A stretch of DNA of 64,000 bases from Marinifilum_A sediminis (GCA_947496465.1 CANMCX010000017.1:1-64000), one strand, 5' to 3'; shown: positions 1-9,600, numbered from the stretch's first letter. Made by a program: numbers and translations. Notes: generated by a model not told the origin, from the sequence alone.

Positions 1-1027
1 AACAAGTTCTTAGCTTCCCGATCTTACTAAGGCATTGCTTCAATTCTAATGATCTTTTTCATGATGCCGAATGGAGAAGGTTCATTTGTATGATTTTATT
101 ATTGGTAATTTCTTCCTCTCCTTAAGGAGAAAGGAACACCGCTTTAAGGAATGCCCTGTAGGGGCAGAATATTTATAGCCCAGTGCAACGCCCTGGGTTT
201 TGAGGTAAATGGGAATCCGTTGCAACTCTTGTCTTAATTTGAAATGCTTTGCTTGTTTGCGACGGAAGAGGTCTTGTTTTGGTTTTGTTCTTAAACCAGA
301 TTGTCTCCTCCTTCTCCTTTGGTTTGAAAGAGGGAAATAAGAAAGAAAGGGAGGCAGCTTGTCCTTCCAATGTCCTATGTAGTTGGTTCGAACTATGATG
401 TTAATTCGGAAATGACTGTTGGCGGATAGGAAATGTATTGTGGAAATGTGATATGGTATTCTTTGTCGTTATCGATAGGTGATGAAGTGAATGAAATTAG
501 TGCTTGGCTTCGAGAAAAGAATGGGTAAGCAGATGAAATACCATTAGAAATTAAGGAATAGTATGTAAGATTTATTAGAACTTATCACTATCTTAGTGAT
601 AGAGTATCAGATGAATAAGAAAAGGTAATTTCCATTTTATTTATGATATAGACTGAAGAAGAAAGGGTGTCTGAGAGAAAAAAAAGGATAGAGTAGAGAG
701 TAAAAACATTGTAGACAATTGGTGAATGGATACCAGCTTGAAATGGATAAGGCTATATTGAAAAAGAGCAGGTACATGAGAAAAACGCGGAGGTAAACCC
801 TTAGGGTGCGAAGGTAGTTGAATGTGTTGCGAAAGGATGGCTTTTATAAGAACATGTCGATGTTTGTGAAGCGAAATTCTTTGTTTGTTGAGCGAAAGCT
901 GATGATTTGCTTGCGCAGGTTGAGTGTTGAAGAGAAAGGGTGGACGATTTGTATGCATAAGTATGTGTACAAAAAGATGAGGTAATACATCAAATTAAAA
1001 TAAATCCAGTTATTCAAATAACACACA
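1..1027. other. Non-coding stretch with palindromic repeats
   Basis: I see no convincing gene here. The open frames on the minus strand have low-complexity, Lys/Pro/Ser-rich translations with no domain or signal peptide. What can be seen is a set of short palindromes at 113-197 (listed separately) and a perfect 8-bp hairpin with a 3-base loop at 583-601. The left end may hold the downstream region of a gene outside the window. The 3' part (about 960-1027) is AT-rich and should carry the promoter of the gene starting at 1028, but I cannot place boxes with confidence. Confidence 0.55.
113..197. repeat. Cluster of three short palindromes
   Basis: Three palindromes lie in a row: 113-136 (imperfect, centred on ccttaagg), 152-166 (tgccc-tgta-ggggca) and 179-197 (ccca...tggg around a loop). 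The second and third are joined by agaatatttatag. The same linker, as ctataaatac on the other strand, joins palindromes in the elements at 10796-10992 and 11095-11262. Hairpins with 3-4 base loops joined by a TATTTATAG linker look like a dispersed intergenic repeat family of Bacteroidota. The family assignment is from memory, while the palindromes are read directly. Confidence 0.6.
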
Positions 1028-1975
1028 ATGGACAAAGCTCAAAAACGAATCTTCGATCAAGCTGGTCGCTTGGTAAGGTTTGGATCAGAAAACCCAAGCT
1101 TACAAAGCGATACTTTCTATCAGAAAGTGAATCAGAAACTAATTCAAATTGTCTCTCATCTCGACAAACTTTATAAAAATCAGAACCTTATCAGGACTAG
1201 AAAAAGTACTAGCAAAAAGCATAGCCGACAAGAGCTGGAATCGGTTTGTTTACAAGTAGCCAATTTGTTAAAAGGCTATGGAAACTTCTACGAATTTACT
1301 CCTTTTGCTTCCTTAAAAGGCTTTGGTAAGAACCAGCTCTACAAGTATTCAGGAATAAATTTACTAATAAATTCAGAAAAACTAAAAGAAATTATCGATC
1401 AATATCCTCTTGAGAGTAAGGAAGCTAAGGTTGATTGTGTATTGAAACAAGACTTGATTGGCTGCATTGACAGCTTTGAAGAGTTGTTGGATATGCCTAA
1501 GAGAACCAATCAAAATTGTAAGAATACCAGTAAACAGATTCGGGATGGTTTAAAGCAATATCAGAATTTACTGAATGATGTTATCCTTCCCTATGTAAGG
1601 GGCAAGTACGAGAAGGATAATAATGATCTCATTAAAAGTTTTGAAAGAGTATTGAAATCTGATAAAATAGCCAGAAGAAAGATCTGTTTGGCAGGAAGGA
1701 TTACTGATTCGGATGGCAAACCAATTCATAGACCAAGAGTAGCGGTTGACAAGAAAAAGCCGATGGTAAAACGTGGAACAAAGGGCAATTATTTTATTAA
1801 GAACCTCACCGGTGGTATTCACACTCTTGAATTTAGCTGCACGAATTACGAGAAGGTAAAAAAGAAAGTACTTATTGCGAAGCCATCCGTTTACAAGTTG
1901 GATGTGGTGATGAAACGAAACAGTGAACCGTTATCGGTGAGCAATGATCAACTAGCAGTAAACAGTAAAGAATGA
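1028..1975 (+). CDS. Unrecognised cytoplasmic-type protein with a C-terminal carboxypeptidase-regulatory-like domain
   Basis: This is a 315-residue, Lys-rich protein without a signal peptide or membrane segment. Residues 1-215 are mostly helical and match nothing I know. Residues about 218-300 look like a CarboxypepD_reg/CNA-B type beta-sandwich: ICLAGRITDSDGKPI opens it, followed by a GxYxI-type turn (GNYFIKNL) and a closing YKLDVVMK strand. In Bacteroidota this domain usually sits on exported proteins, so finding it here without an export signal is odd. The ATG at 1028 follows an in-frame stop closely and is the natural start. It stands alone, with about 1 kb of non-coding DNA upstream. The function is unknown. 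Confidence 0.7.
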   Translation: MDKAQKRIFDQAGRLVRFGSENPSLQSDTFYQKVNQKLIQIVSHLDKLYKNQNLIRTRKSTSKKHSRQELESVCLQVANLLKGYGNFYEFTPFASLKGFGKNQLYKYSGINLLINSEKLKEIIDQYPLESKEAKVDCVLKQDLIGCIDSFEELLDMPKRTNQNCKNTSKQIRDGLKQYQNLLNDVILPYVRGKYEKDNNDLIKSFERVLKSDKIARRKICLAGRITDSDGKPIHRPRVAVDKKKPMVKRGTKGNYFIKNLTGGIHTLEFSCTNYEKVKKKVLIAKPSVYKLDVVMKRNSEPLSVSNDQLAVNSKE

Positions 1976-2204
1976 GCAGAGTCATTTATATATTCTCAAA
2001 ATGCAGTAATTGAAGAGCATTGAAATTGGCAACTAACAAAATCAGCTCTTTTTTAATGCATGTATTTATAATGTGTATAAACATAAAAAACCAATATTGT
2101 TGAATGTATTTTTGTAGATTTGGTATTGTGCACTTTTAATCACGATATATTAAAAATAAATTCACTTGCTGGCAAGTTATGGCTTATTAAACTACAGAAA
2201 CTAC

Positions 2205-3668
2205 ATGAAAAAATTAAACATCCTTTTGTTACTCACTTCTATTTTTTGGTATTCATGTAATACTCCCATCGAGAATAAGTTGCTAAAGCCAGTTACTATA
2301 ACAGGAAAGGTATTAGATTATGTGCCAAATAAAACAGAGGGCGAAATCACTTTCCCAAAATTATGTGGTGAAAACAAAAGAGAGACTATTACGTTTGATA
2401 GCTGTGGTAATTTTACCTGTTCTTCTATAAATAATATACCTAGTGATATACGCATATCCATAAATAAAGCATATTTTATAATTCTTGCACATCCAGGAGA
2501 CAGTATTCAAATTGAATTAGTTTCTAATGTTCCTGACTTTTGGAAAACCATATCTATAAATGGTCAACGAGCTACGGAAAACAGACAAATAATAAAATTT
2601 CAAAAACAGTTTAGATCAAATTCAATAAAGAGTGAGGAGCTTGCAGAAGCAAGAGACACAAAAAACGAAGAGGATTTTGTATCCTTCATGGATAGTTTAA
2701 GGTCTAAGTCAATGCAAAAATGCGAGCAGTTCATCCAAGAGAATAACTCGAATTTAGAAGTAGAAAATTGGATAAAGTGGCATGTAAATCCGATGTATTA
2801 TAGTAATATGTATTGGTATCCAATTTACCGAAACGAACTAGAATTAAAAGGAAACTTTTATCGATTCCAAGAGAAGTTATTACCTATAAAAAGAGATATG
2901 CTTACAGCTACAAAAAGTTTAAATTTATTTATAGCACAATACTATTTTGGATCTATAAAACCAATAATAGATGAAGAGAATAGCGAATTATTCAATCAAT
3001 CGAAAGTAACTGAATTAAAAAAGGATTCTGTAACAATTGAAGAAATTATTAACCATTCCAAAGGAGAATTTACAAAAGAACTTGTTTTGTCTTATTGGTT
3101 ATCGTCAAAAATAAGTACGGGTAATTTAAAACCATATGAATATTTTATTGCAACAAAAAAGAGTGAAATATCAACTGATTTTATTTTTGAAAATTTAGAC
3201 CAATTTTATAATTCAACAAAAAGAAGACTTACAAGCGGATCAAAATCAATTGTTTTTGCAGATAACACAAAAGGACAGTCGATTAAAACAATTTTAGATT
3301 CCATTAAAGAATCATATAAGGATAATATTATAGTTCTAGATTGTTGGGGAACTTATTGTGGACCTTGCATCGCCAATTTTCCAAAAACAAAACAGTTAAT
3401 CACGGATTTAAAAGACCAGAAAATAATATTTATCTTCTTCTGTCTTAATGCTTCAGCTGACAGTGAACGATGGACTAATTTAGTGAACATCCATAAGCTC
3501 GAAGGAATTCATTATTGTTTAGATAAAGAACAAAGTCGCGATTTAACAAAGATCCTGAGCATAGATGGAATTCCTCACTATTCGATATTTGACAAATTGG
3601 GAACATTAAGAGGAAACAGTGATTTACATTTAGAAAAAAGTGAATTAATTAAGTTAATAAATGAATAA
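2205..3668 (+). CDS. Thioredoxin-like (TlpA/DUF4369-type) lipoprotein
   Basis: Predicted lipoprotein of 487 residues. I chose the ATG at 2205, because MKKLNILLLLTSIFWYSC gives a signal peptide with a lipobox ending at Cys18; the frame is open upstream to a TTG at 2166, but this adds 13 residues that would spoil the signal. Residues about 20-110 look like the N-terminal beta domain common in Bacteroidota TlpA-like proteins. The C-terminal third is a thioredoxin fold with the redox motif WGTYCGPC and a cis-Pro region (GIPHYSIF). It probably works in the periplasm as a thiol-disulfide oxidoreductase, with unknown partner. It stands alone, and its AT-rich codon use resembles the orphan genes at 34.6-36.7 kb. 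Confidence 0.85.
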   Translation: MKKLNILLLLTSIFWYSCNTPIENKLLKPVTITGKVLDYVPNKTEGEITFPKLCGENKRETITFDSCGNFTCSSINNIPSDIRISINKAYFIILAHPGDSIQIELVSNVPDFWKTISINGQRATENRQIIKFQKQFRSNSIKSEELAEARDTKNEEDFVSFMDSLRSKSMQKCEQFIQENNSNLEVENWIKWHVNPMYYSNMYWYPIYRNELELKGNFYRFQEKLLPIKRDMLTATKSLNLFIAQYYFGSIKPIIDEENSELFNQSKVTELKKDSVTIEEIINHSKGEFTKELVLSYWLSSKISTGNLKPYEYFIATKKSEISTDFIFENLDQFYNSTKRRLTSGSKSIVFADNTKGQSIKTILDSIKESYKDNIIVLDCWGTYCGPCIANFPKTKQLITDLKDQKIIFIFFCLNASADSERWTNLVNIHKLEGIHYCLDKEQSRDLTKILSIDGIPHYSIFDKLGTLRGNSDLHLEKSELIKLINE

Positions 3669-3798
3669 GGTGCCATAACAAAACCTGTATAATGGGCATT
3701 TTCGTGATGATTTCGAACTAAATAACCTTGATTAAAGTATCGGCAATATAGCCGATCCGTTAAGGTAATAAAGAAGAACAGTTCTAATAATCAGATAA

Positions 3799-3900
3799 AT
3801 GAACTTTGAATTAATAGTTGGAATAGGAGGTATTTTATTTACAATGTTGATTTTATATGTGGTTAATATGTTTCAGCAAGGAAAAATGTTGATTATGTAA
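3799..3900 (+). CDS. Possible 33-residue single-span membrane peptide
   Basis: An ATG at 3799 opens a 33-codon frame that encodes one hydrophobic span (about residues 5-23, LIVGIGGILFTMLILYVV) followed by a short Gln/Lys/Met tail. There is no clear ribosome binding site, as is usual in this phylum. It lies in the 313-base gap between two well supported genes; the rest of that gap holds nothing I can name. It could be a small membrane protein or the remnant of a longer one. Confidence is low because length and hydrophobicity are the only evidence. Confidence 0.25.
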   Translation: MNFELIVGIGGILFTMLILYVVNMFQQGKMLIM

Positions 3901-3981
3901 GACGAGGTATCAGTAATATTGGGAATTAAAACATAAAGGCTATTAACTCTGGCTGATATGTAATACATAAACACAAATACA

Positions 3982-4923
3982 ATGAATGCAAAATCAATTC
4001 TCTTGGTAAGTTCTTTTCTGCTTTTAGTATGGACATCACTGTTAGGGCAAGAAATAAAATTACCATTAGAGATAAAATCGGGGCATTTGAGTTCTGAATG
4101 GGAGTTAAATGATTCATTAAAAGCAAAGGTGTTTTTAGAAACAGGCTTTCCTAAAATTGTGATTAGTCAATCCTTCGCTCAAAATAGATTATCAAACTTG
4201 CAAACTGAAAAAGCATCGGAAGATGCCAAAATTGCTTTATGGGGGAATCAAACCAAAATCAAAATTTTATACTTCATAAAAGACACTGTTAAGGTGAATG
4301 GTAAACAAAAGGTTTTTGATGCCTTAGTTGCCGATTTTTCGACTGTAAAATCCTGGAAAGATTACGATATCATTTACCCGATACGTGATTTAGCTGGTGC
4401 CATTGAATTAAATATCAGAGATAGTTATATGATTGTTGATAAAGATCTGGAAAACCTGAGTTCTGGTTTTATAAAATTTAAGGCAAAATCGGATGAAAAA
4501 ACAAAAGGGCTTTATATAAATACAAGTTTGATAGTTTACGATACTTTAAATAGCAAGGAAGAATTAAAAGGAGACTTTTTGCTTGATTTGGGAGCGCCAA
4601 ATGCCATTTTTATAAATAGAAATCGTCCTGAAGTGGAAAGCTTTGTGGCAAGATCCGATAGATTTCTGTTGAAGGATACCACAAAGTTTACGCCCAATCG
4701 GAAAATAAAATTGGCTATTATAATGCCGAATAAGTTGCAAGTTGGGAGTGTATCGTTGAAAAACAATTTTATCGTTGCAATGAAAATGTATAATTCTAAA
4801 AATTCAAGCAAATATGCAGGAATGATTGGAAATAAATTTTTTAGGAATTTCAATATGCTATTTGATTTCAAAAATAATGATGTTTACATGAAACCGAATT
4901 CAGAAGATATTTTTATAGAATAA
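3982..4923 (+). CDS. Exported retropepsin-like (clan AA) aspartic protease homologue
   Basis: This is a 313-residue protein with a signal peptide (MNAKSILLVSSFLLLVWTS, then LLGQE). It has the two-lobed layout of bacterial retropepsin-like proteases. The first lobe carries FLETGFPKIVIS (about residues 51-62) and the second FLLDLGAPNAIFI (about 198-210), where active members have D-T/S-G. The C-terminal AGMIGNKFFRNFNMLFDF is the familiar end of this family. The catalytic triplets read ETG and DLG, so the first Asp is replaced by Glu and the second site has Leu in place of Ser/Thr. Activity is therefore doubtful. A strong terminator follows at 5027. Confidence 0.65.
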   Translation: MNAKSILLVSSFLLLVWTSLLGQEIKLPLEIKSGHLSSEWELNDSLKAKVFLETGFPKIVISQSFAQNRLSNLQTEKASEDAKIALWGNQTKIKILYFIKDTVKVNGKQKVFDALVADFSTVKSWKDYDIIYPIRDLAGAIELNIRDSYMIVDKDLENLSSGFIKFKAKSDEKTKGLYINTSLIVYDTLNSKEELKGDFLLDLGAPNAIFINRNRPEVESFVARSDRFLLKDTTKFTPNRKIKLAIIMPNKLQVGSVSLKNNFIVAMKMYNSKNSSKYAGMIGNKFFRNFNMLFDFKNNDVYMKPNSEDIFIE

Positions 4924-5026
4924 GAATCTTTATGAGCTTGGAGATGCTTTAAAAGTTGAAACCTATGAATAACTTATTACTGTCAAGAAAGTAAGCGTTG
5001 CGCATCCCCATATAATTAGATGACTA

Positions 5027-5075
5027 CAAAGCCTTAAAAGTTTGTCAATGGAAAACTTTTAAGGCTTTGTTTTAC
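5027..5075 (+). terminator. Rho-independent terminator
   Basis: A perfect 17-bp inverted repeat (5027-5043 with 5053-5069) with a 9-base loop is followed by a short T-rich tract. It lies 104 bases after the aspartic-protease-like gene, and its A-rich left flank means it may also serve the convergent hydrolase gene ending at 5170. Confidence 0.8.
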
Positions 5076-5169
5076 TTATCTCAACTCTTTCATTTCAATC
5101 GGGACTTTCTCCTACAGGATATGGGTGAGATTTTTTATATCATAGGTTTATGGGTGTTATGTCCATTTC

Positions 5170-7059
5170 TTAATAATTAAATCCAATTAAATTATAATAC
5201 ATTAACCAGGGAATAAAAACCAGAACTGCAACAGCAATAATCGATTGATATACCAAATCGAAAGTTCTCAGCTCTTTAAATCGAATAGCCTTTGTCAATA
5301 AATAGATGGTAACAAGCTCCAATGGAATAATTAAAAAAGGTAACACTAATGCTGTTTTAAAGAGCATAGGGATATCAATGAAGAATTGCATAGGGTCGAT
5401 AGTAAATAAAGCGTAAGCAAATACTACAACAAATACGACAACTAAAGCAGCCAGCGAGAAATTGACTTTTTTAAGCAAGTGCCTTTCTCGATTACTTACA
5501 AATAGTTTACCTATGCCACTTGTAATTATGTAAATCAATAGAATAAGAAGAATACTACCAATCCATATTCTTTGAAATTTAAGGGGTTCGTACCATTTTA
5601 ACTTCTCATAAGCATGAGCATCGGTAAAGAAATAAGATATATCGCCTTTTTTGTTCTTGCCAAATGCCAAGTGTCTGTCCCATTTACCACGGAATGTTAA
5701 ATCAGATATAGGAACAAGTTTATCTTGCCATTCTACTATTTCAAGCGTACTATCTTTTGATACCACATGAATTTCAGGAACTATTCCAAATAAAACGCTT
5801 ATTTTATCCAATGTTGTGTGAGCATACCGTATATACCTATATGCACCGCTAAATAATTCTAATGGTTCATCGACACGCCCTGCCTTGCTTGTAATGGTCG
5901 GTCTTGCTTTTTGTACCATGCAATCGGGCATTAATCGTGCAAATAAATCATAAGTAAACTGGTTCATAAATATTCGGCTTTTCTGCTGCTTTGTATTCGA
6001 TGAATTAACACTAATAAACACACCAATATTTCTTTCAGGCATCAATGTTAATTGACTTCTAAACCCCTGAATACCTCCAGTATGCCATACCGTTCTCTCT
6101 CCGTACCATTGTGATTCCGTAAAGCCTAATAGCCAACCATAATTAGCTTTTTCGTACTGCTTAAATCCAGTATTATGCATTTTAGAAACTGTGGAGGAAT
6201 CTAAAAATTGAGTTTCATTAAAAAAACCACTATTCAGCCACATAGCTATATAGTGCCCCATGTCAGCAGCTGTAGAACGAAATGAGCCCGCAGGATAGAA
6301 ATGGTGGAAAGCAGTCTTGTATGGAATCAGTTGCTCGCCCTTTTTTAAGTAACTGGTCGCATAGTCTTCTTCGAGTTCTACTTGTCTTCTAAATCCACTA
6401 TGATTCATTTCCAGAGGATTCAAAACATTTTCTTTTACATACTGATGAAAAGGCATGCCTGATACTTCTTCAACAATAAGCCCCAGTAATGCATAGCCAT
6501 TGTTTGAGTAGGCTATAGCCTTGCCAGAGGGGCGTATCTGTGGCGACATACGGGTTTTTATATATTGAGCTAGGGGTATTACCTTATCCTCAGAATGAAC
6601 AATTGTAGCTATGTTATTATCATCAAAACCAGCGGTATGGGTTAAAAGATGTCTTACCGTAATGGAATCATTGAACGGATAACTTAATTGAAAGGATTTA
6701 AGGTAATTATTAACATCCCTGTCCAATTCTAATTTTTCATCTTCGTATAGTTTCATAACAGCAGTAGCTACAAAGGTTTTAGAAATAGAGCCTACTCCAA
6801 ATATGGACCTGTGAGCATCTACCGCTTTTTTCGATTCAATATCAGTTACACCATAGCCATTAAGGTGAAGAATTGAGTCGCCCTGCATGACTACGATAGT
6901 AGCCCCCGCAATATTAAGGGATTTCATATTTTCTGTAAATGTAGAATCGATCCAGGCATTTAAATCAGATGTTTGCGCATCTGTATTTTGAGAATATATT
7001 TTATTCCCGAATGAAAATAAAGGACATAAAATTAAAAATGTAATGAGTAAGTGTTTCAT
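5170..7059 (-). CDS. Membrane-anchored beta-lactamase-family serine hydrolase
   Basis: This 629-residue protein has a signal peptide (residues 1-23) and a class C beta-lactamase/PBP4*-type domain at about 35-375. The three active-site elements are intact: SISK (Ser91, Lys94), YSN (184-186) and HTG (326-328). After a beta-rich linker, residues about 495-629 form four hydrophobic spans that anchor it in a membrane. The family includes DD-peptidases, D-amino-acid amidases and esterases, so the substrate is open. Acylating Ser91 is the expected nucleophile. It is transcribed away from the LytTR regulator at 7845, with an ExbB-like gene upstream on the same strand, so the three may form a regulated unit. 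Confidence 0.88.
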   Translation of the reverse strand: MKHLLITFLILCPLFSFGNKIYSQNTDAQTSDLNAWIDSTFTENMKSLNIAGATIVVMQGDSILHLNGYGVTDIESKKAVDAHRSIFGVGSISKTFVATAVMKLYEDEKLELDRDVNNYLKSFQLSYPFNDSITVRHLLTHTAGFDDNNIATIVHSEDKVIPLAQYIKTRMSPQIRPSGKAIAYSNNGYALLGLIVEEVSGMPFHQYVKENVLNPLEMNHSGFRRQVELEEDYATSYLKKGEQLIPYKTAFHHFYPAGSFRSTAADMGHYIAMWLNSGFFNETQFLDSSTVSKMHNTGFKQYEKANYGWLLGFTESQWYGERTVWHTGGIQGFRSQLTLMPERNIGVFISVNSSNTKQQKSRIFMNQFTYDLFARLMPDCMVQKARPTITSKAGRVDEPLELFSGAYRYIRYAHTTLDKISVLFGIVPEIHVVSKDSTLEIVEWQDKLVPISDLTFRGKWDRHLAFGKNKKGDISYFFTDAHAYEKLKWYEPLKFQRIWIGSILLILLIYIITSGIGKLFVSNRERHLLKKVNFSLAALVVVFVVVFAYALFTIDPMQFFIDIPMLFKTALVLPFLIIPLELVTIYLLTKAIRFKELRTFDLVYQSIIAVAVLVFIPWLMYYNLIGFNY

Positions 7060-7285
7060 AATTTTTTGATTTGAATATTAAAGTTTAGGGTGTAAGATGC
7101 CTATCGGTTTACAAACCGAGAACGCATACTGATGTATTGAAAATTAGATTTGAACTATTGACCTAGGTCGGATCAAGGCAAGCTATAATTTAGATCCTAA
7201 GTTCTTTGCTTAATAATGTTAAGACGATTGAAAACTTACCTGCAGCTTTTCAATAGCAGCTAATAAGCAAGGCCAGTTAACAAGT

Positions 7286-7693
7286 TTAAGTGGATTCCTG
7301 GGGGTGCAGTGTTTTTGCAATCAGTGCTTTTGCAACAAACCACAGCAGAAGTGATAAAAGATAAATAAGGCTTCCGTAAATGGTTACTATTACAGTAGAT
7401 TCTAGTCCTCTAAATATTGCTGATTGCGCATAATCAATTGATTTTACCATTCCTTCTTCTAATAATAAAAACATAGTAGAGAATCCAAACATCTGACCCA
7501 AAATTCCAGTAACCAGGGCAAATAAGCCCATTGATTTTCCATATCCAAGCTTTCGTAAAAAATCTGCTTTATCTGTTTGTTTGGAACTGTAAGCAAGAAT
7601 GAAATGATAAATAATCCAGGCAATTGTAATAATTAATAAAAGTGTAAGAACCCCCATAAAAAAAGATCCTCCCCTAATAAATAAATCTTTCAT
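7286..7693 (-). CDS. Small MotA/TolQ/ExbB-like membrane protein
   Basis: This 135-residue protein has three hydrophobic spans (about 13-35, 55-77, 95-125). The GLFALVTGILGQMFG stretch and the Thr/Val-rich last span resemble the proton-channel part of the MotA/TolQ/ExbB family, at the short end of that family's range. No ExbD/TolR partner lies next to it. It sits between a membrane serine hydrolase downstream on the same strand (gap 226 bases) and the divergently transcribed LytTR regulator. The family call is by pattern only; a plain conserved membrane protein is the alternative. Confidence 0.55.
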   Translation of the reverse strand: MKDLFIRGGSFFMGVLTLLLIITIAWIIYHFILAYSSKQTDKADFLRKLGYGKSMGLFALVTGILGQMFGFSTMFLLLEEGMVKSIDYAQSAIFRGLESTVIVTIYGSLIYLLSLLLWFVAKALIAKTLHPQEST

Positions 7694-7844
7694 AAATAAT
7701 TAAATTTGCGATTAACACTTCTGCCAAATTATGTGAGATAAGCAAAACCATCAAGGTCGAATCCGTTTCTTAAGCGGTTGTTTGTCTACTTAAAATGGTA
7801 ATAACGATAGCTTTGCCGAAATTAGCCCCAAATAATTAAATAAA

Positions 7845-8621
7845 ATGCATAAAAAATCGAAAAATATTCATTTACATATTGCTTATTGGATTTTTGCATT
7901 GCTCGTGTTGATCCGAGCTTTTGGATTTTCCTGGGAAAACAAAATTACAGCCTTTTTATTTATAAGCATGATTTTTCCAATTGTTATTGGAAGCTCCTAT
8001 TTTTTCAACTATGTACTGGTACCAAGGTTTTACTTTTCTAAAAGATATGGGAGGTTTGCATTTTATACTTTTTGTACGGCTATTATATCTGTTTACCTCG
8101 AATTGTTAGTTTTGGTTTTTACTTATGTCTATCTGGAAAATCTGAATTATCAAAGTTTGGGTCCGGATGCACGACCTATGCTTTTAGCAGTTGTATTGTA
8201 TTTGTTGGTATTTGTTGGGGCGTTTCTAATAATGATAAATCAAATAAATGAGAACCACCAGGTCATTCATCAACTTTTGGACGAAAAGGAGAAATTGAAG
8301 AAATCTTTTCTTGAAATAATGTCGAACCGGAAAATGACCAAAATACCATATGAAGATATTGTCTACATTGAAAGTTTATCCAATCATATCAAGGTAATTA
8401 CCATCTACAAAGAAATTACAAGCAAGGAGAAAATAAGTCGACTATCGGAAAGGTTACCCAACAATTTTTTAAGAATTCACCGTTCATTTATAATTAATAC
8501 TGATAGAATCAGGGAACGTTCTCTTGATGAGGTTTTAGTTGATGATATACGGTTAAATATTGGCAGAAGCTATAGAAAGGAAGTAAAGGAGCTGTTGAAT
8601 AGTAATGTCAAATTAATATAG
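7845..8621 (+). CDS. Membrane-bound LytTR-family transcriptional regulator
   Basis: The 258-residue protein has four hydrophobic spans in residues about 10-140, a short coiled linker (NENHQVIHQLLDEKEKLKK), and a C-terminal LytTR DNA-binding domain at about 160-255. Typical LytTR elements are visible: IPYEDIVYIES, the N-H-I-K-V strand, and FLRIHRSFIINTDRI. There is no receiver domain, so the membrane part takes the place of a phospho-relay input. It is divergent from the ExbB-like gene and the serine hydrolase at 5.2-7.7 kb and may control them, which is inference from position. Start ATG at 7845. Confidence 0.88.
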   Translation: MHKKSKNIHLHIAYWIFALLVLIRAFGFSWENKITAFLFISMIFPIVIGSSYFFNYVLVPRFYFSKRYGRFAFYTFCTAIISVYLELLVLVFTYVYLENLNYQSLGPDARPMLLAVVLYLLVFVGAFLIMINQINENHQVIHQLLDEKEKLKKSFLEIMSNRKMTKIPYEDIVYIESLSNHIKVITIYKEITSKEKISRLSERLPNNFLRIHRSFIINTDRIRERSLDEVLVDDIRLNIGRSYRKEVKELLNSNVKLI

Positions 8622-8741
8622 CAAGTCAATCAACTCAAACTTCTACAGGGGATTAAGAGTAAATTCTAAAAATTAAATTCATTTTCCCATAGGGTATTCT
8701 TAAATTGAAACATCATATACATACACACTAAATTAAACCCA

Positions 8742-9527
8742 ATGAATAAGTTCCCCATTTTACTGCTTTTATTAGCGGCATCTTTACTGGCTTGTCAGCC
8801 AAAGCAAAAAGATAGCAATGTTGCAAATGCTCAAATAGAGCAGGAAGCCCAATATCCTAAGTTGGTAGAGTTTCCATCTGTTGATTCTGTACTCATTACA
8901 GGAAACTTGTATCAAATAGATGATACATCGCCATTCATATTGCTTTGCCACCAGGCACGCTTTAACAAGTTTGAATATGCAGGTACAGTCGAGCGTCTGA
9001 ATGAAATGGGATTCAATTGCCTGGCTATCGATCAGCGATCGGGTGGACCCATTGGTGATACACAAAACGAGACTTACCTAAGCGCTTTAAAGGCGGGAAA
9101 AGGTGTTGATTATGTAGATGCAGAGGTTGATATAGTTGCTGCACTCAATTACATCAAAAAGAATTATTCTGATAAAGTTATTCTTTGGGGATCATCTTAT
9201 TCATCGACTTTGGCATTGTATTTAGCCGTTGAGAAGGACGAAGTAGCCGCGGTGATATCCTTTAGCCCGGGTAACTATTTAGCGGATAAAAAGGGCTCAT
9301 TAATAGAAAAACTGGAAGGATTCGAGAAGCCAATGTTCCTGACTTCTTCTAAGTCGGAAGCAAAGTATGTTGAGGCGCTATTGGAAAAGCATAAATTAAG
9401 GGAAAAGCAAGTTCAATTTATTCCTGAAGGTGCGGGACATCATGGGTCAAGAGCGCTCTGGAAAAATCAGCAGGGAGGAGAAGAGTATTGGGCAGCTATT
9501 ACGGATTTTTTAAATCGCATAAAATAG
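8742..9527 (+). CDS. Alpha/beta-hydrolase lipoprotein
   Basis: The 261-residue protein has a lipoprotein signal (MNKFPILLLLLAASLLAC, Cys18). The rest is an alpha/beta hydrolase of the dienelactone-hydrolase/dipeptidyl-peptidase type: the nucleophile elbow reads WGSSYSS (G-S-S-Y-S with the central Ser at about 148), and a C-terminal GAGHHGSRAL supplies the catalytic His. An esterase or amidase acting in the periplasm is the likely role; the substrate is unknown. It stands alone and ends at a hairpin terminator at 9567. An AraC regulator follows on the same strand. Confidence 0.85.
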   Translation: MNKFPILLLLLAASLLACQPKQKDSNVANAQIEQEAQYPKLVEFPSVDSVLITGNLYQIDDTSPFILLCHQARFNKFEYAGTVERLNEMGFNCLAIDQRSGGPIGDTQNETYLSALKAGKGVDYVDAEVDIVAALNYIKKNYSDKVILWGSSYSSTLALYLAVEKDEVAAVISFSPGNYLADKKGSLIEKLEGFEKPMFLTSSKSEAKYVEALLEKHKLREKQVQFIPEGAGHHGSRALWKNQQGGEEYWAAITDFLNRIK

Positions 9528-9566
9528 TAGTTAGGATTAGTTTATATAAATACACAGACTTGATTT

Positions 9567-9600
9567 GGGAATGGCATTTTGCTGTTCCCTTTTCTTTTTA
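9567..9600 (+). terminator. Rho-independent terminator
   Basis: A hairpin with near-complementary arms (gggaatggc / gctgttccc, loop about attt) is followed by a T-rich tract, 40 bases after the hydrolase stop codon. Confidence 0.65.

Noticed and set aside
173..958. Minus-strand open frames in the first kilobase (65 and 105 codons)
   Set aside because: They cross the palindromic repeats, have low-complexity translations and show no signal peptide or known motif.
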